A stretch of 64,000 nt of DNA from Corynebacterium sp. HMSC078H07 (GCF_001812805.1 NZ_KV810513.1:1-64000), one strand, 5' to 3'. Shown: positions 26,306 through 37,703, counted from the stretch's first letter. Made by a program: numbers and translations. The notes: generated by a model from the letters alone, not told the origin.

Positions 26306-26337
26306 GGTCTCCTGACTGCTTCGTGAATCAGACTTAC

Positions 26338-26364
26338 CGGGCGCGGCGCGGGCCGCGCCCGTTT
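26338..26364 (+). terminator. Terminator after the lipase gene
   Basis: CGGGCGCGGC and GCCGCGCCCG form a 10-bp GC stem with a 4-base loop, followed by a short TTT. Confidence 0.7.
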
Positions 26365-26379
26365 GTGGTGTTTGCCACA
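26364..26379. promoter_or_regulatory. Candidate GlxR/CRP-type site upstream of nrdHIE
   Basis: TGTGGTGTTTGCCACA has the TGTG-N8-CACA spacing of GlxR sites but G/C in place of A/T at the fifth arm position. It is about 290 bp before nrdH, so it may serve another transcript. Confidence 0.3.
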
Positions 26380-26512
26380 AAACTGGTGAACGTTTGGTTA
26401 ACTTGCGGGAAATACCACCCGTGTAGTTACGGCGTTGGTGATGAAGTGGGGTGTGCAAGGTCAACATGTGGGGGCTGGGGGGGCTTACGTCCTGGGAATA
26501 TCATCGTTGTAA

Positions 26513-26560
26513 CTACTACATGTAGTGTCAGTTGCGGGGTTTCGGCACAAAGTATAGTGT
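26513..26560 (+). promoter_or_regulatory. Pair of NrdR boxes upstream of nrdHIE
   Basis: CTACTACATGTAGTGT (26513-26528) and GCACAAAGTATAGTGT (26545-26560) both resemble the 16-bp NrdR box. They start 32 bp apart, three helical turns, the spacing NrdR normally needs. NrdR-ATP/dATP would repress the operon here. The rest of the 26306-26666 gap shows nothing else beyond the terminator and the GlxR-like site. Confidence 0.6.
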
Positions 26561-26666
26561 CGTTGATGTTGCTCAGGCGGCGGCCCTACACCGCGTAGCC
26601 AGAGCTAAAAGTCACTCAGCAGAATTCATTAGTCACTACGTGTGCAGCGTCAAAGGAAACCGTCAC

Positions 26667-26906
26667 ATGAGCATCACTCTCTACACCAAGCCCGCCTGCG
26701 TTCAGTGCAACGCCACCAAGAAGGCTCTCGACCGCGCCGGTCTTGAGTACGACATGGTGGACATCTCCATGGACGACGAGGCTCGCGACTACGTCATGGC
26801 TCTGGGCTACGTCCAGGCACCGGTCGTCGAGGCCAACGGCGAGCACTGGTCTGGCTTCCGTCCTGACCGCATCAAGAGCCTGAGCTCCTTGGCGGCAACT
26901 GCATAA
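26667..26906 (+). CDS. nrdH: NrdH glutaredoxin-like electron donor
   Basis: A 79-residue redoxin with the NrdH active site CVQC (LYTKPACVQCNATKKAL) and the C-terminal WSGFRPDRI segment used for thioredoxin-reductase recognition. It reduces the class Ib ribonucleotide reductase NrdE. The start is ATG 26667 after AAAGGAAA. It is the first gene of nrdHIE, behind two NrdR boxes. Confidence 0.95.
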   Translation: MSITLYTKPACVQCNATKKALDRAGLEYDMVDISMDDEARDYVMALGYVQAPVVEANGEHWSGFRPDRIKSLSSLAATA

Positions 26907-26915
26907 AATTTCGTT

Positions 26916-27341
26916 ATGTTGGTCGTGTATTTCTCTTCCGCCACGGAAAATACCCACCGCTTCGTTGAGAAGCTCGGCCTTCCTAGCGTCCGCATCCCGC
27001 TGCGCCTGACTGATGAGCCGCTTATCGTCAACGAACCCTACGTCTTGGTGTGTCCGACGTATGGGGGAGGGGCGTCGATAAGCAAGCAGAACACGAGGCC
27101 TGTACCCAAGCAGGTCATACGTTTCCTTAATAACGAGCACAACCGCAGCTTTATCCGTGCGGTCGTGGCCGGAGGAAACAGCAATTTCGGTACCGACTTT
27201 GGCAAGGCCGGCGATGTCATCGCCGCCAAGTGTAAGGTGCCTTATGTGTACCGTTTCGAACTTCTTGGTACCGAGGAAGATGTCACAATTTGCCGCGAAG
27301 GCCTGCTGGCCAACGCCGCAGCCTTAGGCCTTGCAGCCTAG
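26916..27341 (+). CDS. nrdI: NrdI flavodoxin
   Basis: A 141-residue flavodoxin-like protein: [15 protein letters not shown] binds the FMN phosphate, and [10 protein letters not shown] and [20 protein letters not shown] are the other flavin loops. NrdI supplies superoxide to assemble the manganese-tyrosyl cofactor of NrdF. It sits between nrdH and nrdE as in other actinobacteria. Confidence 0.95.
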   Translation: MLVVYFSSATENTHRFVEKLGLPSVRIPLRLTDEPLIVNEPYVLVCPTYGGGASISKQNTRPVPKQVIRFLNNEHNRSFIRAVVAGGNSNFGTDFGKAGDVIAAKCKVPYVYRFELLGTEEDVTICREGLLANAAALGLAA

Positions 27342-27406
27342 GGCTTCTCCTATGTATTCCCTGTAGATTTTCGTCTCTCCAATTTCGCCATAACAAAGAA
27401 AGGCCC

Positions 27407-29578
27407 GTGAACGTCGTGACCACGCAACTGGGTAAGACCGTCGCCGAACCTGTGAAGCCTGAAGAGCAGCTGGACTATCACGCGCTGAACGCACTGCTCA
27501 ATCTGTATGACGAGAACGGCAAGATTCAGTTCGACAAGGACCGTGAGGCCGCGAACCAATTCTTCCTCCAGCACGTCAACCAGAACACCGTCTACTTCCA
27601 TGACCTGGAAGAAAAGATGCACTACCTGGTGGAAAACAAGTACTACGAGCCGGAGCTGCTCGAGCAGTACGATTTCGACTTCATCAAGTCCCTGTTCAAG
27701 CGTGCATACTCCTACAAGTTCCGCTTCAAGTCCTTCCTGGGTGCCTACAAGTACTACACCTCTTACACGCTGAAGACCTTTGACGGCCGCCGCTACCTCG
27801 AGCGCTTCGAAGATCGCGTGTCCATGACGGCACTTTTCCTTGCAGACGGCGATACCGAGGTGGCTGAGCACCTCGTGGATGAAATCATGACCGGCCGTTT
27901 CCAGCCGGCGACCCCGACCTTCCTCAATGCTGGCAAGGCCCAGCGTGGCGAGCTCGTATCCTGCTTCCTGCTGCGCATCGAAGACAACATGGAGTCCATC
28001 GGTCGCTCCATCAACTCCGCACTGCAGCTGTCCAAGCGCGGTGGTGGCGTAGCACTGCTGCTGACCAACATCCGCGAATCGGGCGCACCGATCAAGCACA
28101 TCGAAAACCAGTCGTCCGGCGTCATTCCGGTGATGAAGCTTCTGGAGGATTCCTTCTCCTATGCCAACCAGCTGGGCGCACGCCAGGGCGCTGGTGCGGT
28201 GTACCTCAACGCACACCACCCAGACATCATGAACTTCCTTGATACCAAGCGTGAAAACGCGGATGAAAAGATCCGTATCAAGACCTTGTCGCTGGGAATC
28301 GTCGTTCCGGACATCACCTTCGAGCTGGCCCGCAAGAACGATGACATGTACCTATTTAGCCCGTATGACGTCGAGCGCGTCTACGGCAAGCCTTTCGCAG
28401 ATATCTCTGTCACTGAGCACTACGAAGAGATGGTGGAGGATCCGCGGATCCGCAAGAAGAAGATCAACGCCCGTCACTTCTTCCAGACCATCGCAGAGCT
28501 GCAGTTCGAGTCCGGCTACCCGTACATCATGTTTGAGGACACCGTAAACCGCGCGAACCCGGTCAAGACCGGCCGTATCAACATGTCGAACCTGTGCTCT
28601 GAGATTCTGCAGGTGAATGCTCCTTCCGAGCTCAATGAAGACCTGACCTACAAGACCTTGGGCAGTGACATCTCCTGCAACCTGGGATCGCTCAACATTG
28701 CGGCCACCATGGATTCCCCTGACTTCGCGCTGACTGTGGAAACCGCCATCCGTGGCCTGACTGCAGTGGCGGATAAGACGTCCATTAACTCCGTGCCGTC
28801 GGTGCGCAAGGGCAACGATGATTCCCATGCCATCGGCTTGGGCCAGATGAACCTGCACGGCTACCTAGGTCGCGAGCACATCGAGTATGGCTCCGAGGAA
28901 GGCTTGGACTTCACCAATGCCTACTTCGCCGCCATCATGTACGCCGCACTTCGTGCATCTAACAAGCTGGCTCGTGAGCGCGGCGAGTACTTCACGGAGT
29001 TCCCCGAATCCGAGTACGCAAGCGGTGAATTCTTCGACCGCTACGACCCAGCTGATTTCGCGCCCCGCACCGAGCGCGTCAAGGAGCTGTTCGCGGCTTC
29101 CTCCATCCACACGCCGACGGCGGAGGAGTGGGCGCAGTTGAAGGAGGACGTCGCCAAGCACGGCATCTACAACCGTAACCTGCAGGCGGTGCCGCCGACT
29201 GGTTCGATTTCCTACATCAACAACTCGACTTCGTCTATCCATCCGATTGCCTCCAAGATTGAAATCCGTAAGGAAGGCAAGATTGGCCGCGTCTACTACC
29301 CGGCGCCGCACATGGATAATGACAACCTTGAGTACTTCAAGGATTCCTACGAGATCGGTTACGAGAAGATCATCGACACCTACGCTGTGGCCACCAAATA
29401 CGTGGATCAGGGCTTGTCATTGACCTTGTTCTTCAAGGACACCGCCACCACCCGTGATATCAACCGCGCGCAAATCTATGCCTGGCGCAAGGGCATTAAG
29501 ACCCTCTACTACATCCGCCTGCGCCAGATGGCGTTGGAGGGAACTGAGGTTGAGGGCTGCGTATCTTGCATGCTTTAG
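27407..29578 (+). CDS. nrdE: Class Ib ribonucleotide reductase alpha subunit
   Basis: A 723-residue catalytic subunit reducing ribonucleoside diphosphates. Visible are the active-site cysteine in [17 protein letters not shown] with [22 protein letters not shown], and the C-terminal cysteine pair GCVSCML that shuttles electrons from NrdH. The N-terminus lacks the ATP cone, consistent with class Ib. The start is the GTG at 27407, preceded by AAGAAAGG; the frame back to 27290 overlaps nrdI and has no family match. Confidence 0.96.
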   Translation: MNVVTTQLGKTVAEPVKPEEQLDYHALNALLNLYDENGKIQFDKDREAANQFFLQHVNQNTVYFHDLEEKMHYLVENKYYEPELLEQYDFDFIKSLFKRAYSYKFRFKSFLGAYKYYTSYTLKTFDGRRYLERFEDRVSMTALFLADGDTEVAEHLVDEIMTGRFQPATPTFLNAGKAQRGELVSCFLLRIEDNMESIGRSINSALQLSKRGGGVALLLTNIRESGAPIKHIENQSSGVIPVMKLLEDSFSYANQLGARQGAGAVYLNAHHPDIMNFLDTKRENADEKIRIKTLSLGIVVPDITFELARKNDDMYLFSPYDVERVYGKPFADISVTEHYEEMVEDPRIRKKKINARHFFQTIAELQFESGYPYIMFEDTVNRANPVKTGRINMSNLCSEILQVNAPSELNEDLTYKTLGSDISCNLGSLNIAATMDSPDFALTVETAIRGLTAVADKTSINSVPSVRKGNDDSHAIGLGQMNLHGYLGREHIEYGSEEGLDFTNAYFAAIMYAALRASNKLARERGEYFTEFPESEYASGEFFDRYDPADFAPRTERVKELFAASSIHTPTAEEWAQLKEDVAKHGIYNRNLQAVPPTGSISYINNSTSSIHPIASKIEIRKEGKIGRVYYPAPHMDNDNLEYFKDSYEIGYEKIIDTYAVATKYVDQGLSLTLFFKDTATTRDINRAQIYAWRKGIKTLYYIRLRQMALEGTEVEGCVSCML

Positions 29579-29587
29579 ACCTTTGAG

Positions 29588-30295
29588 TTAGGTCTCTTTC
29601 GCACGTGCCTCCGTGAGGATGGCGCGTGCGATTTTTTCTGCCTCTGTAGCGTCCCCACGATGGATAGCGTGCGCTAAATCCAAATGGAGCTGCGCCGTTC
29701 CCGCGGTGGGGTTGCGCTTGCGCGAGCCAAACACCGAGCGTCCGCGCACCATGGATAGAAGAAACGGGCTCAGTGCCGCAAACATCTCATTGCCCGATGC
29801 ATGCAGCACCATGGTGTGGAAGCGCAGGTCCGTTGCGAGTTGCTCACCGACTCGCCGCGCGGGAGTGTCCTCAAAAGCGTGCAGGCGCTGCGCCAGCTCG
29901 AGGATCTCCTCCTTGTCCGCCGGGGAACCATGCTGAGCTGCTAGGGACGCTGCAATAGGTTCGATGGCCAAGCGCAGCTCATTGAGGGAACTGCGCTGTC
30001 CGTCTCGTGACTTTTCCGAGTTCAGGCGCCACGAGATGATGGAGGAATCGTATACCGCCCACTCGCCAATCGGCAGCACCGTAATGCCGACGCGCCGCGA
30101 GGACGCCACCATGCCCAGTTGCTCAAGGGCGCGCATCGCTTCGCGGGCCACGGTGCGTGAAATATCAAAGCGCTGACAAATATCGTTCAGGGTGAATCGT
30201 TCACCAGCGGGGAGGGAGCCACTGACGATGTCTGATCCCATGGTGTCCAACACGGTGTTCAGCAGGGGAGTGTGCGGCTCTTGCGTAGTCGCCAC
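29588..30295 (-). CDS. FadR-type GntR regulator (GntR1-like)
   Basis: A 235-residue GntR regulator: the N-terminal winged helix (about residues 15-80) has ICQRFDISRTVAREAMRALEQLGMV as its reading part. The C-terminal FCD helical domain (about 95-230) contains LRFHTMVLHASGN with metal-binding histidines. I choose the GTG at 30295 because GGGGGAGGT lies nine bases before it; a GTG at 30340 is possible. From memory, C. glutamicum carries gntR1, a gluconate-responsive regulator of sugar uptake and pentose-phosphate genes, between nrdE and nrdF, so this is probably its orthologue. Confidence 0.8.
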   Translation of the reverse strand: MATTQEPHTPLLNTVLDTMGSDIVSGSLPAGERFTLNDICQRFDISRTVAREAMRALEQLGMVASSRRVGITVLPIGEWAVYDSSIISWRLNSEKSRDGQRSSLNELRLAIEPIAASLAAQHGSPADKEEILELAQRLHAFEDTPARRVGEQLATDLRFHTMVLHASGNEMFAALSPFLLSMVRGRSVFGSRKRNPTAGTAQLHLDLAHAIHRGDATEAEKIARAILTEARAKET

Positions 30296-30367
30296 GATGC
30301 CAATACCTCCCCCTGCGTGGGTAACGCGAACTCGGAACACATAAAACGTCAGTATAAATTAGCCCGT

Positions 30368-30399
30368 TGTCGCTACTGGATGCATGGGGAGTAGCGACA
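30368..30399. promoter_or_regulatory. 10-bp inverted repeat between gntR and nrdF
   Basis: TGTCGCTACT at 30368-30377 and AGTAGCGACA at 30390-30399 are perfect inverted arms with 12 bp between. It sits 73 bp from the regulator start and 73 bp from nrdF, so it could control either. It does not resemble an NrdR box. Confidence 0.45.
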
Positions 30400-30453
30400 C
30401 TTACCGGAATGCAGGCCAAGTGGGTACGATGGTCACAGGAACACTCAGACTAG

Positions 30454-31461
<1,008 letters not shown>

Positions 31462-31894
31462 ACAAGCCCCACACTTAGCCATGCAACATTCGGCTGCGAT
31501 AGGGCGCTGATCACATCCGCAACAGCGCTTATCCCGCTGTTGGGCATGACACGCACCTGCGGAAAGGATCAATCGAAAGGTTGATTCTTTCAGGGGGTGC
31601 GTTTTTCGTATTTTGGGCCGGCTGCACCCCCGCCGTTGTGTTCTGAATCACGGGGGAGGTGCACCTCGGAGTGGGCATCGGCGCAGCGGCTGTCGTCGTG
31701 CAGGCAGTTCGGGGACCTTTCCTGCTCCAAACGGGGTTAGCAACGTTGGCAGAAGTTGAGCGAGCGCTGGATATTTGCCGGTGCCGTGCCCTAATATAAG
31801 GCGAGTAAACCTAGGTGTTTGATTATGTGGAACGAAGCGCGAGATCGTGCGCTGCGCACCACGTGGTGAGGCACTTGTTCTTCAGGAGGATTTT
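31462..31894. other. Non-coding stretch between nrdF and ctaD
   Basis: It contains a small hairpin (AACAGCG/CGCTGTT, 31521-31541), the large terminator at 31551-31607, and near 31791 a TAATAT that could be the -10 of a ctaD promoter. I see no gene in it. Confidence 0.5.
31551..31607 (+). terminator. Strong terminator after nrdF
   Basis: Arms of 24 bases (31551-31574 and 31579-31602) pair with a few mismatches around a GAAA tetraloop. TTTTT follows. Confidence 0.88.
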
Positions 31895-33586
31895 ATGACC
31901 GCTGTGGCGCCACGGCTCGACGATTACGTCGCGCCCACACGTCCAGAGCCGACTGGTAACGCTAAGACTGGCTCCAAGGCTTGGACGCTACTGACCACCA
32001 CCGACCACAAGCAGCTGGGCATCATGTACATGATCATGGCCTTCAGCTTCTTCTTCCTCGGTGGCTTCATGGCACTGCTGCTCCGCGCTGAGCTCTTCAC
32101 CCCGGGCCTGCAGTTCCTGTCCAACGAGCAGTTCAACCAGCTGTTCACCATGCACGGCACCGTGATGCTGCTGCTCTTCGCAACACCGGTTGTCTGGGCG
32201 TTCGGTAACTACGTTCTTCCCCTTCAGATTGGTGCACCGGATGTGGCCTTCCCGCGTCTGAACGCCTTCGGTTTCTGGATCACCCTGACCGGCGGTATCG
32301 TCATGCTGCTCGGTTTCGTCACCCCAGGTGGCGCAGCTGACTTTGGTTGGACCATGTACATGCCGTTGGCTGACTCCGTTCACACTCCGGGTATTGGTGC
32401 GGACATGTGGATCGTCGGTGTGGGCGCTACCGGTGTCGGCACCATTGCTTCCGCAGTCAACATGATCACCACGGTTCTGACCCTTCGCGCACCGGGCATG
32501 ACCATGTTCCGTCTGCCGGTCTTCACTTGGTGTGTGCTGACCGCTTCCATCATCGTTCTGATGATCTTCCCGCTGCTCACCGCAGCAGCTCTCGGTGTTC
32601 TCTACGACCGCAAGCTGGGCGGCCACATCTATGACTCCGCTAACGGCGGCGCCATCCTGTGGCAGCACCTGTTCTGGTTCTTCGGCCACCCGGAGGTCTA
32701 CGTCCTCGCTATCCCGTTCTTCGGTGTTATTTCTGAGGTCGTTCCGGTCTTCTCCCGTAAGCCGGTCTTCGGCTACATCGGCTTGGTCTTCGCTGTTCTT
32801 GCCATCGGTGCACTGTCCATGGCGGTGTGGGCTCACCACATGTTCGTGACTGGCGCCATCCTGCTGCCGTTCTTCTCCTTCATGACCTTCCTTATTGCGG
32901 TCCCGACTGGTGTGAAGTTCTTCAACTGGGTTGGCACCATGTGGAAGGGTCACATCACCTGGGATACCCCGATGATCTTCGCCATGGGCTTCCTGGCTAC
33001 CTTCCTCTTTGGCGGTATGACCGGTATTATGCTGGCTTCCCCGGCCTTGGACTTCCACCTGGCTGAGTCCTACTTCCTTATCGCTCACTTCCACTACACC
33101 CTGTTCGGTACCGTGGTGTTCTCCGCCTTCGCAGGTCTCTACTTCTGGTTCCCGAAGATGACGGGCCGCATGCTGGATGAGCGTCTGGGCAAGATCCACT
33201 TCTGGCTGACCTTCATCGGCTTCCACGGCACCTTCCTGATTCAGCACTGGGTCGGCAACATGGGTATGCCGCGTCGTTACGCTGACTACCTGGAGTCTGA
33301 TGGCTTCACGGTCTTCAACCAGATTTCCACCATCTTCTCCTTCGTCCTGGGTGCTTCGGTTATCCCGCTCATCTGGAACGTTTTCAAGTCCTGGCGCTAC
33401 GGTGAGATCGTCACCGTGGATGACCCGTGGGGCTACGGTAACTCCCTGGAGTGGGCTACCTCCTGCCCGCCGCCGCGCCACAACTTCGTCTCCCTGCCGC
33501 GCATCCGCTCTGAGCGTCCGGCCTTCGAGCTCCACTACCCGCACATGGTCAAGCGTATCCGTGAGGAAGCACACTACGGCCACTAA
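31895..33586 (+). CDS. ctaD: Cytochrome c oxidase subunit I (aa3 type)
   Basis: A 563-residue haem-copper oxidase subunit with twelve membrane helices. The low-spin haem ligand region is [12 protein letters not shown]. The CuB site with the cross-linked His-Tyr is [10 protein letters not shown], the proton path is WAHHMFVTG, and the haem ligands HFHYTLFGT come near helix 10. It is the catalytic subunit of the aa3 oxidase that works with the bcc complex in actinobacteria. The start at 31895 follows AGGAGGA. Confidence 0.97.
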   Translation: MTAVAPRLDDYVAPTRPEPTGNAKTGSKAWTLLTTTDHKQLGIMYMIMAFSFFFLGGFMALLLRAELFTPGLQFLSNEQFNQLFTMHGTVMLLLFATPVVWAFGNYVLPLQIGAPDVAFPRLNAFGFWITLTGGIVMLLGFVTPGGAADFGWTMYMPLADSVHTPGIGADMWIVGVGATGVGTIASAVNMITTVLTLRAPGMTMFRLPVFTWCVLTASIIVLMIFPLLTAAALGVLYDRKLGGHIYDSANGGAILWQHLFWFFGHPEVYVLAIPFFGVISEVVPVFSRKPVFGYIGLVFAVLAIGALSMAVWAHHMFVTGAILLPFFSFMTFLIAVPTGVKFFNWVGTMWKGHITWDTPMIFAMGFLATFLFGGMTGIMLASPALDFHLAESYFLIAHFHYTLFGTVVFSAFAGLYFWFPKMTGRMLDERLGKIHFWLTFIGFHGTFLIQHWVGNMGMPRRYADYLESDGFTVFNQISTIFSFVLGASVIPLIWNVFKSWRYGEIVTVDDPWGYGNSLEWATSCPPPRHNFVSLPRIRSERPAFELHYPHMVKRIREEAHYGH

Positions 33587-33665
33587 TCCCGCGGGTCTCG
33601 CGCTCTCACTGAGCTAGCTGCCGCGCTAGCCCAAAAGGGTGCGGAGAAGGACGCGAACTCCTGAG

Positions 33666-33704
33666 AACGCCGCCTCCCCATCACAGCGATGGGGAGGCGG
33701 CGTT
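33666..33704 (+). terminator. Terminator after ctaD
   Basis: AACGCCGCCTCCCCAT and ATGGGGAGGCGGCGTT form a perfect 16-bp stem with a 7-base loop, then TTTG. Confidence 0.88.
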
Positions 33705-33773
33705 TGTCGTGTGTTCTGTATGCGTTGGTTGGGAGGTTGTCGGTGAACAAACTGGCCATGCGATAATGACAGC

Positions 33774-34970
33774 GTGGATAACCAGATCGATTACCCCAAC
33801 CAGACTGCCTTCGCCGTTGTGACAACGTCCGGTCCCGATAAGCCAGGCGTATCCGCGGCCTTCTTCCGCGTCCTTGGTTCCTATAACGTTGAGCTCGTCG
33901 ATGTCGAGCAGGCCATCTTCTCTGGGCGTATCTCTCTGTCGGCTTATGTGCGCGTTGATAGCTCGCGCGTCGAGGCGATGGAGAAGGGACTGCGCAACAC
34001 CCTCAGCATCTATGCCCAGTCGCTCACCGTCGAGCTGCGCGAGGATGAAACCACATCCCGTCCGCGGTCCACGCACGTCGTCGTGGTGCTCGGCCGCCAA
34101 CTCAACGCCAGCCACGTCTCTGCGATTGCGCAGGAACTGGCCAACTTCAACGCCAACATTGACCGCATTCGCGGGTTGTCGACGTACCCACTTAATGGTC
34201 TTGAGCTGTACATCACCGTTGAAGGTTCCGCGGACCCCGTCCGCGCCACCCTGGCCCGTCTGGCCACCGAGCAGGGCGTCGACATTGCTATCGAGCGCTC
34301 AGGCCTGCAGCGCCGCTCCAAGCGCCTGATTTGCTTCGATTGTGATTCCACGCTGATTCAGGGCGAGGTCATCGAAATGCTCGCCGCCCATGCCGGTAAG
34401 GAAGCAGAAGTGGCCGCGGTGACCGAGCGCGCTATGCGCGGAGAATTGGATTTCGAAGAATCCCTCCGTGAGCGCGTAGCCGCCTTGGCTGGTCTTCCGG
34501 AATCCGTCATCGCGCAGACCGCCGCTGATATTGAACTCACTCCGGGTGTACGCACCACCATCCGTACGCTCAAGCGCATGGGCTATCGCGTTGCGGTTGT
34601 GTCCGGCGGCTTTATCCAGGTCCTTGAGGATTTGGCCGCTGAGCTCGACCTTGACTACGTTCGCGCCAATACCTTGGAAATTGAAGATGGCAAGCTTACC
34701 GGTCGGGTCATCGGGGACGTCGTCGACCGCAAGGCCAAGGAAAACTTCCTTCGTGAGTTCGCCGCCGATTCTGGTTTGAGCATGCGACAGACGGTTGCAG
34801 TAGGCGATGGTGCCAATGACATTGACATGATTTCTGCAGCAGGCCTCGGCATTGCCTTTAACGCCAAACCTGCGTTGCGTGAGGTTGCGGACACCTCCGT
34901 TAACCACCCGTATATGGATGAAATCCTGCAAATCCTAGGTATTCCCATGGAAGAGGTCGTCGTTGACTAA
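33774..34970 (+). CDS. serB: Phosphoserine phosphatase with ACT domains
   Basis: A 398-residue protein: two ACT-like domains (about residues 10-170) come before a HAD-type phosphatase. The nucleophile motif is CFDCDSTLIQGE with Asp189 and Asp191. VAVVSGGFIQVLE carries the Thr/Ser motif, and AVGDGANDIDMI the final acidic pair. It completes serine synthesis. The start is GTG at 33774. Its last bases overlap the TTG start of the next gene. Confidence 0.95.
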   Translation: MDNQIDYPNQTAFAVVTTSGPDKPGVSAAFFRVLGSYNVELVDVEQAIFSGRISLSAYVRVDSSRVEAMEKGLRNTLSIYAQSLTVELREDETTSRPRSTHVVVVLGRQLNASHVSAIAQELANFNANIDRIRGLSTYPLNGLELYITVEGSADPVRATLARLATEQGVDIAIERSGLQRRSKRLICFDCDSTLIQGEVIEMLAAHAGKEAEVAAVTERAMRGELDFEESLRERVAALAGLPESVIAQTAADIELTPGVRTTIRTLKRMGYRVAVVSGGFIQVLEDLAAELDLDYVRANTLEIEDGKLTGRVIGDVVDRKAKENFLREFAADSGLSMRQTVAVGDGANDIDMISAAGLGIAFNAKPALREVADTSVNHPYMDEILQILGIPMEEVVVD

Positions 34971-35688
34971 CCTCCGCGAGGCGCACCGCCGGCTGGTTGA
35001 CGCTTGTAGCGAGCGCAGCTGGCGCGATGATCCTGAGGACCCTAACAAGCCCGAGACCGTCCAGGCCATGCAGATTGCGCTGAACCTGCCTAAGCAGGAG
35101 CCGCCGAGCCGCACGGAGGTGCTGGAGGCGGCGGCGAGGGCCGTCGTCAAACTCTGCTTGGATGAGCGCGCCGGCCAGGATGGTGCGTTCGCCGAAGCAT
35201 TGGGGCAGTGGTATGGGCACCGCATCCGTAAGGTTGCACGGCGAGCTCGCAACAAGGCATGGCGCGATGTGCAAGGCTTGCCTGGTGTGACGGTGGCAGA
35301 TCGCGCCCGAGCCTTCGTGCCCTCTGCGGTCTCCGAGGTCGATCCGCTCGTGGCCAAGCTACAGATCGGTCACACGGATCTGCCGAAGGATGCACCGCGG
35401 CCGGCGCTTGGCGACGTCCCCCTCATCCTCATCGATGCCTCCCTCGAGATGAGCGCAGGCAAGGCCGCTGCCCAAGTGGGGCATGGCTCCATGCTGCTGG
35501 CCGCGGCAATGAGCTTTGACGAGGTGGAAAAGTGGGCAGCGCAGGACTTCGCTTTGTGCGTGCGTGAGGTAGACCACGAGGGCTTCGCTGAAGCCTGCGC
35601 CCGGCAGGACGCCGTGGTGGTCCGGGATGCAGGTTTTACCGAGGTGGCACCAGACTCGGCCACGGTGTGCGCGCTGCGCCGTCCTTAG
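34963..35688 (+). CDS. Peptidyl-tRNA hydrolase 2-domain protein
   Basis: A 241-residue protein. The C-terminal half (about residues 145-240) is a PTH2 domain: LILIDASLEMSAGKAAAQVGHGSMLLAA, with the conserved lysine and histidine, and VVVRDAGFTEVAPDSATVCAL at the end. The N-terminal 130 residues form an actinobacterial extension rich in arginine and alanine, with GHRIRKVARRARNKAWRDVQGLPGV. PTH2 enzymes release peptidyl-tRNA, but whether this form does so is unproven. TTG start, overlapping serB by 8 bp. Confidence 0.75.
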   Translation: MTNLREAHRRLVDACSERSWRDDPEDPNKPETVQAMQIALNLPKQEPPSRTEVLEAAARAVVKLCLDERAGQDGAFAEALGQWYGHRIRKVARRARNKAWRDVQGLPGVTVADRARAFVPSAVSEVDPLVAKLQIGHTDLPKDAPRPALGDVPLILIDASLEMSAGKAAAQVGHGSMLLAAAMSFDEVEKWAAQDFALCVREVDHEGFAEACARQDAVVVRDAGFTEVAPDSATVCALRRP

Positions 35689-37655
35689 CGGGCTTCGATG
35701 AGCCGTTTGAGTGCGCTGCGGACGACCTCCGGGTCGGTGGTGCGCCACATCTGTGGCATGGAATCATAAAGGTATGAGCCGTAGCGTTTGGTCACGAGGC
35801 GGTTATCAAGCACAGCGACAACACCGCGGTCATCGACAGAACGCAGAAGCCTTCCCGCTCCCTGCGCCATGAGCAGCGCTGCATGCGTGGCAGAGACCTC
35901 CATAAAACCATTTCGGCCGGCTGCTTTCGCGGCTTCGGTGCGGGCTTGCATGAGCGGGTTATCCGGGCGGGGGAAGGGGATGCGGTCAATGAGCACCAGC
36001 GAGCAGGAGGGACCGGGCACGTCGACTCCCTGCCACAAGCTCAGGGTGCCAAAGAGGCAGGAATTTTCGTTCTTGGTGAACTTCTCCACCAGCGCCCCAA
36101 TTGAGTCCTCACCTTGGAGGAAAAAATCGAAGGGAATCTGCGGCTTGAGCTCCTCAGCGGCCTGTTGGGCGGCGCGGCGCGAAGAGAATAACCCCAGGGT
36201 GCGCCCGCCCGCGGCCATGATGAGCTCGCGGATTTCTGCGATGGTGTCCGGACTTAGCCCATCACGGCCCGGCTGCGGCAAGTGGCTCGCGGTGTACAGT
36301 ATGCCGCTGCGCGCAGGATTAAAGGGATAGCCCACGTCGAGGGAATCCCATGTTCCTTTCGGCAGGCCCCACTGCGCAGCCATGGCATCGAAGCGACCAC
36401 CCAGGGCCAAAGTTGCGGAGGTAAGCACCACGGTCTGCTCGCCAAAGAGCTTTTCGTGCAGCATGCCGGCGATGGAGAGCGGTGCAACGGCGAGGGTATC
36501 GGTCAGCGTGCGTTCATCGCGCTCTAGCCACACCACATCCGCATGCGCGGCTGGATCCCCGGTGGCGAAGACATCGAGGATGCGGGCGATGGCCTCGACG
36601 AGGGTGCTGAGGTGGTTAGACAGGTTTTGGCGCTCGGCAAATTTCTCGGGGTCGTTAGCCTGTTCGCCCTCTGGGGTGCGGGCAATGGTCTCGCGGCAGG
36701 AAGAAAGTGTGTCGGCCAAAGACATGAGCTGCTGCTTGGCTTCCTCTGGAAGGTCGGTCCAGCGGCCGGGGAGGAATTCCCCAAGGAGCTGGGTAAGCTC
36801 GGCTGCCTGCTCGCTTAAGCGTTGGTCTTTGCCGTTGGCGCCCAGCGCCTTGGCACGGGTAGCCGCCATCTTGAGGGCGCGGCCGGTAATTTCTGAGGTT
36901 GACACCGAGGTGATGCGCCCGTCGAGCTCGTGGGCCTCATCAATAATGACCACATCGTGTTCCGGCAGGATATTCACGTCTGCGACGGCGTCGATAGCCA
37001 GCAGCGCATGGTTGGTGACCACCACATCGACGTCCGCAGCGCGGCGCCGCGCCAGCTCCGCAAAGCAGTCTTCGCCGTGTGGACAGCGCGTCGCCCCAAC
37101 ACACTCAGCAGACGTCACCGAGACCTGTCGCCAGGCCAGATCTGGCACGCCCGGCTCGAGGTCTTCACGGTCGCCCGTATTCGTTTCCTCTGCCCACTCA
37201 TAGATGCGTTGGACGTGGCGGCCCAAGTGGGAAGGGGAGTCAGTGGCATCGAGCAGAGCTTCCTCATCCTCCAACTCGGAGGCACGAGCAACCTTGTTAA
37301 GGCAAACATAGTTGGAGCGGCCCTTCATGATGGCGAAGGTCGGCTTCTTCTCCAAGAGTGGCTCGAGGGCCTCGGCCAAGCGTGGAAGATCGCGCTCCAC
37401 CAGCTGGCGCTGCAAGGCCAACGTAGCGGTGGACACGATAACAGTGCTGCCGGTTTCCTGGGCATGCCGGAATGCGGGCACGAGGTAGGCCAAAGATTTA
37501 CCGGTACCGGTGCCTGCCTGCACCGCGAGGTGGCGTTCCTTCTCCAGGGCGGAAGTGACCGCTTGGGCCATGCGCACTTGGCCCTCGCGCCGGGCACCGC
37601 CGAGGGCGGCGACGGCGGCGTCGAGAAGGTCAATCGTTGCTGAGTGCTCGTCCAT
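35685..37655 (-). CDS. DinG/XPD-like ATP-dependent DNA helicase
   Basis: A 656-residue superfamily 2 helicase. Motif I is AGTGTGKSLAYLVPAF, motif II IIDEAHEL. Four cysteines between about residues 110 and 210 (YVCLNK, AECVGATRCPHGEDCFAE) fit the iron-sulfur cluster of DinG/XPD. Motif VI is MAQGAGRLLRSVDDRGVVAVLD. Such enzymes unwind forked DNA, R-loops or G-quadruplexes during repair. It is convergent with the PTH2 gene, overlapping it by 4 bp. Confidence 0.9.
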   Translation of the reverse strand: MDEHSATIDLLDAAVAALGGARREGQVRMAQAVTSALEKERHLAVQAGTGTGKSLAYLVPAFRHAQETGSTVIVSTATLALQRQLVERDLPRLAEALEPLLEKKPTFAIMKGRSNYVCLNKVARASELEDEEALLDATDSPSHLGRHVQRIYEWAEETNTGDREDLEPGVPDLAWRQVSVTSAECVGATRCPHGEDCFAELARRRAADVDVVVTNHALLAIDAVADVNILPEHDVVIIDEAHELDGRITSVSTSEITGRALKMAATRAKALGANGKDQRLSEQAAELTQLLGEFLPGRWTDLPEEAKQQLMSLADTLSSCRETIARTPEGEQANDPEKFAERQNLSNHLSTLVEAIARILDVFATGDPAAHADVVWLERDERTLTDTLAVAPLSIAGMLHEKLFGEQTVVLTSATLALGGRFDAMAAQWGLPKGTWDSLDVGYPFNPARSGILYTASHLPQPGRDGLSPDTIAEIRELIMAAGGRTLGLFSSRRAAQQAAEELKPQIPFDFFLQGEDSIGALVEKFTKNENSCLFGTLSLWQGVDVPGPSCSLVLIDRIPFPRPDNPLMQARTEAAKAAGRNGFMEVSATHAALLMAQGAGRLLRSVDDRGVVAVLDNRLVTKRYGSYLYDSMPQMWRTTDPEVVRSALKRLIEAR

Positions 37656-37703
37656 TTGCCCCAGTGTAGTGCCCCGCTTAAGCCGGGCGGAACGGGTATG
37701 CCT

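Noticed and set aside
29577..29595. AGACCT/AGGTCT hairpin between nrdE and the GntR gene
   Set aside because: A six-base stem overlapping both stop codons with a weak T-stretch; too little to call a terminator.
31988..33583. Minus-strand open frame of 531 codons opposite ctaD
   Set aside because: Antisense of ctaD; composition (His, Glu, Asp-rich) has no protein-like pattern.
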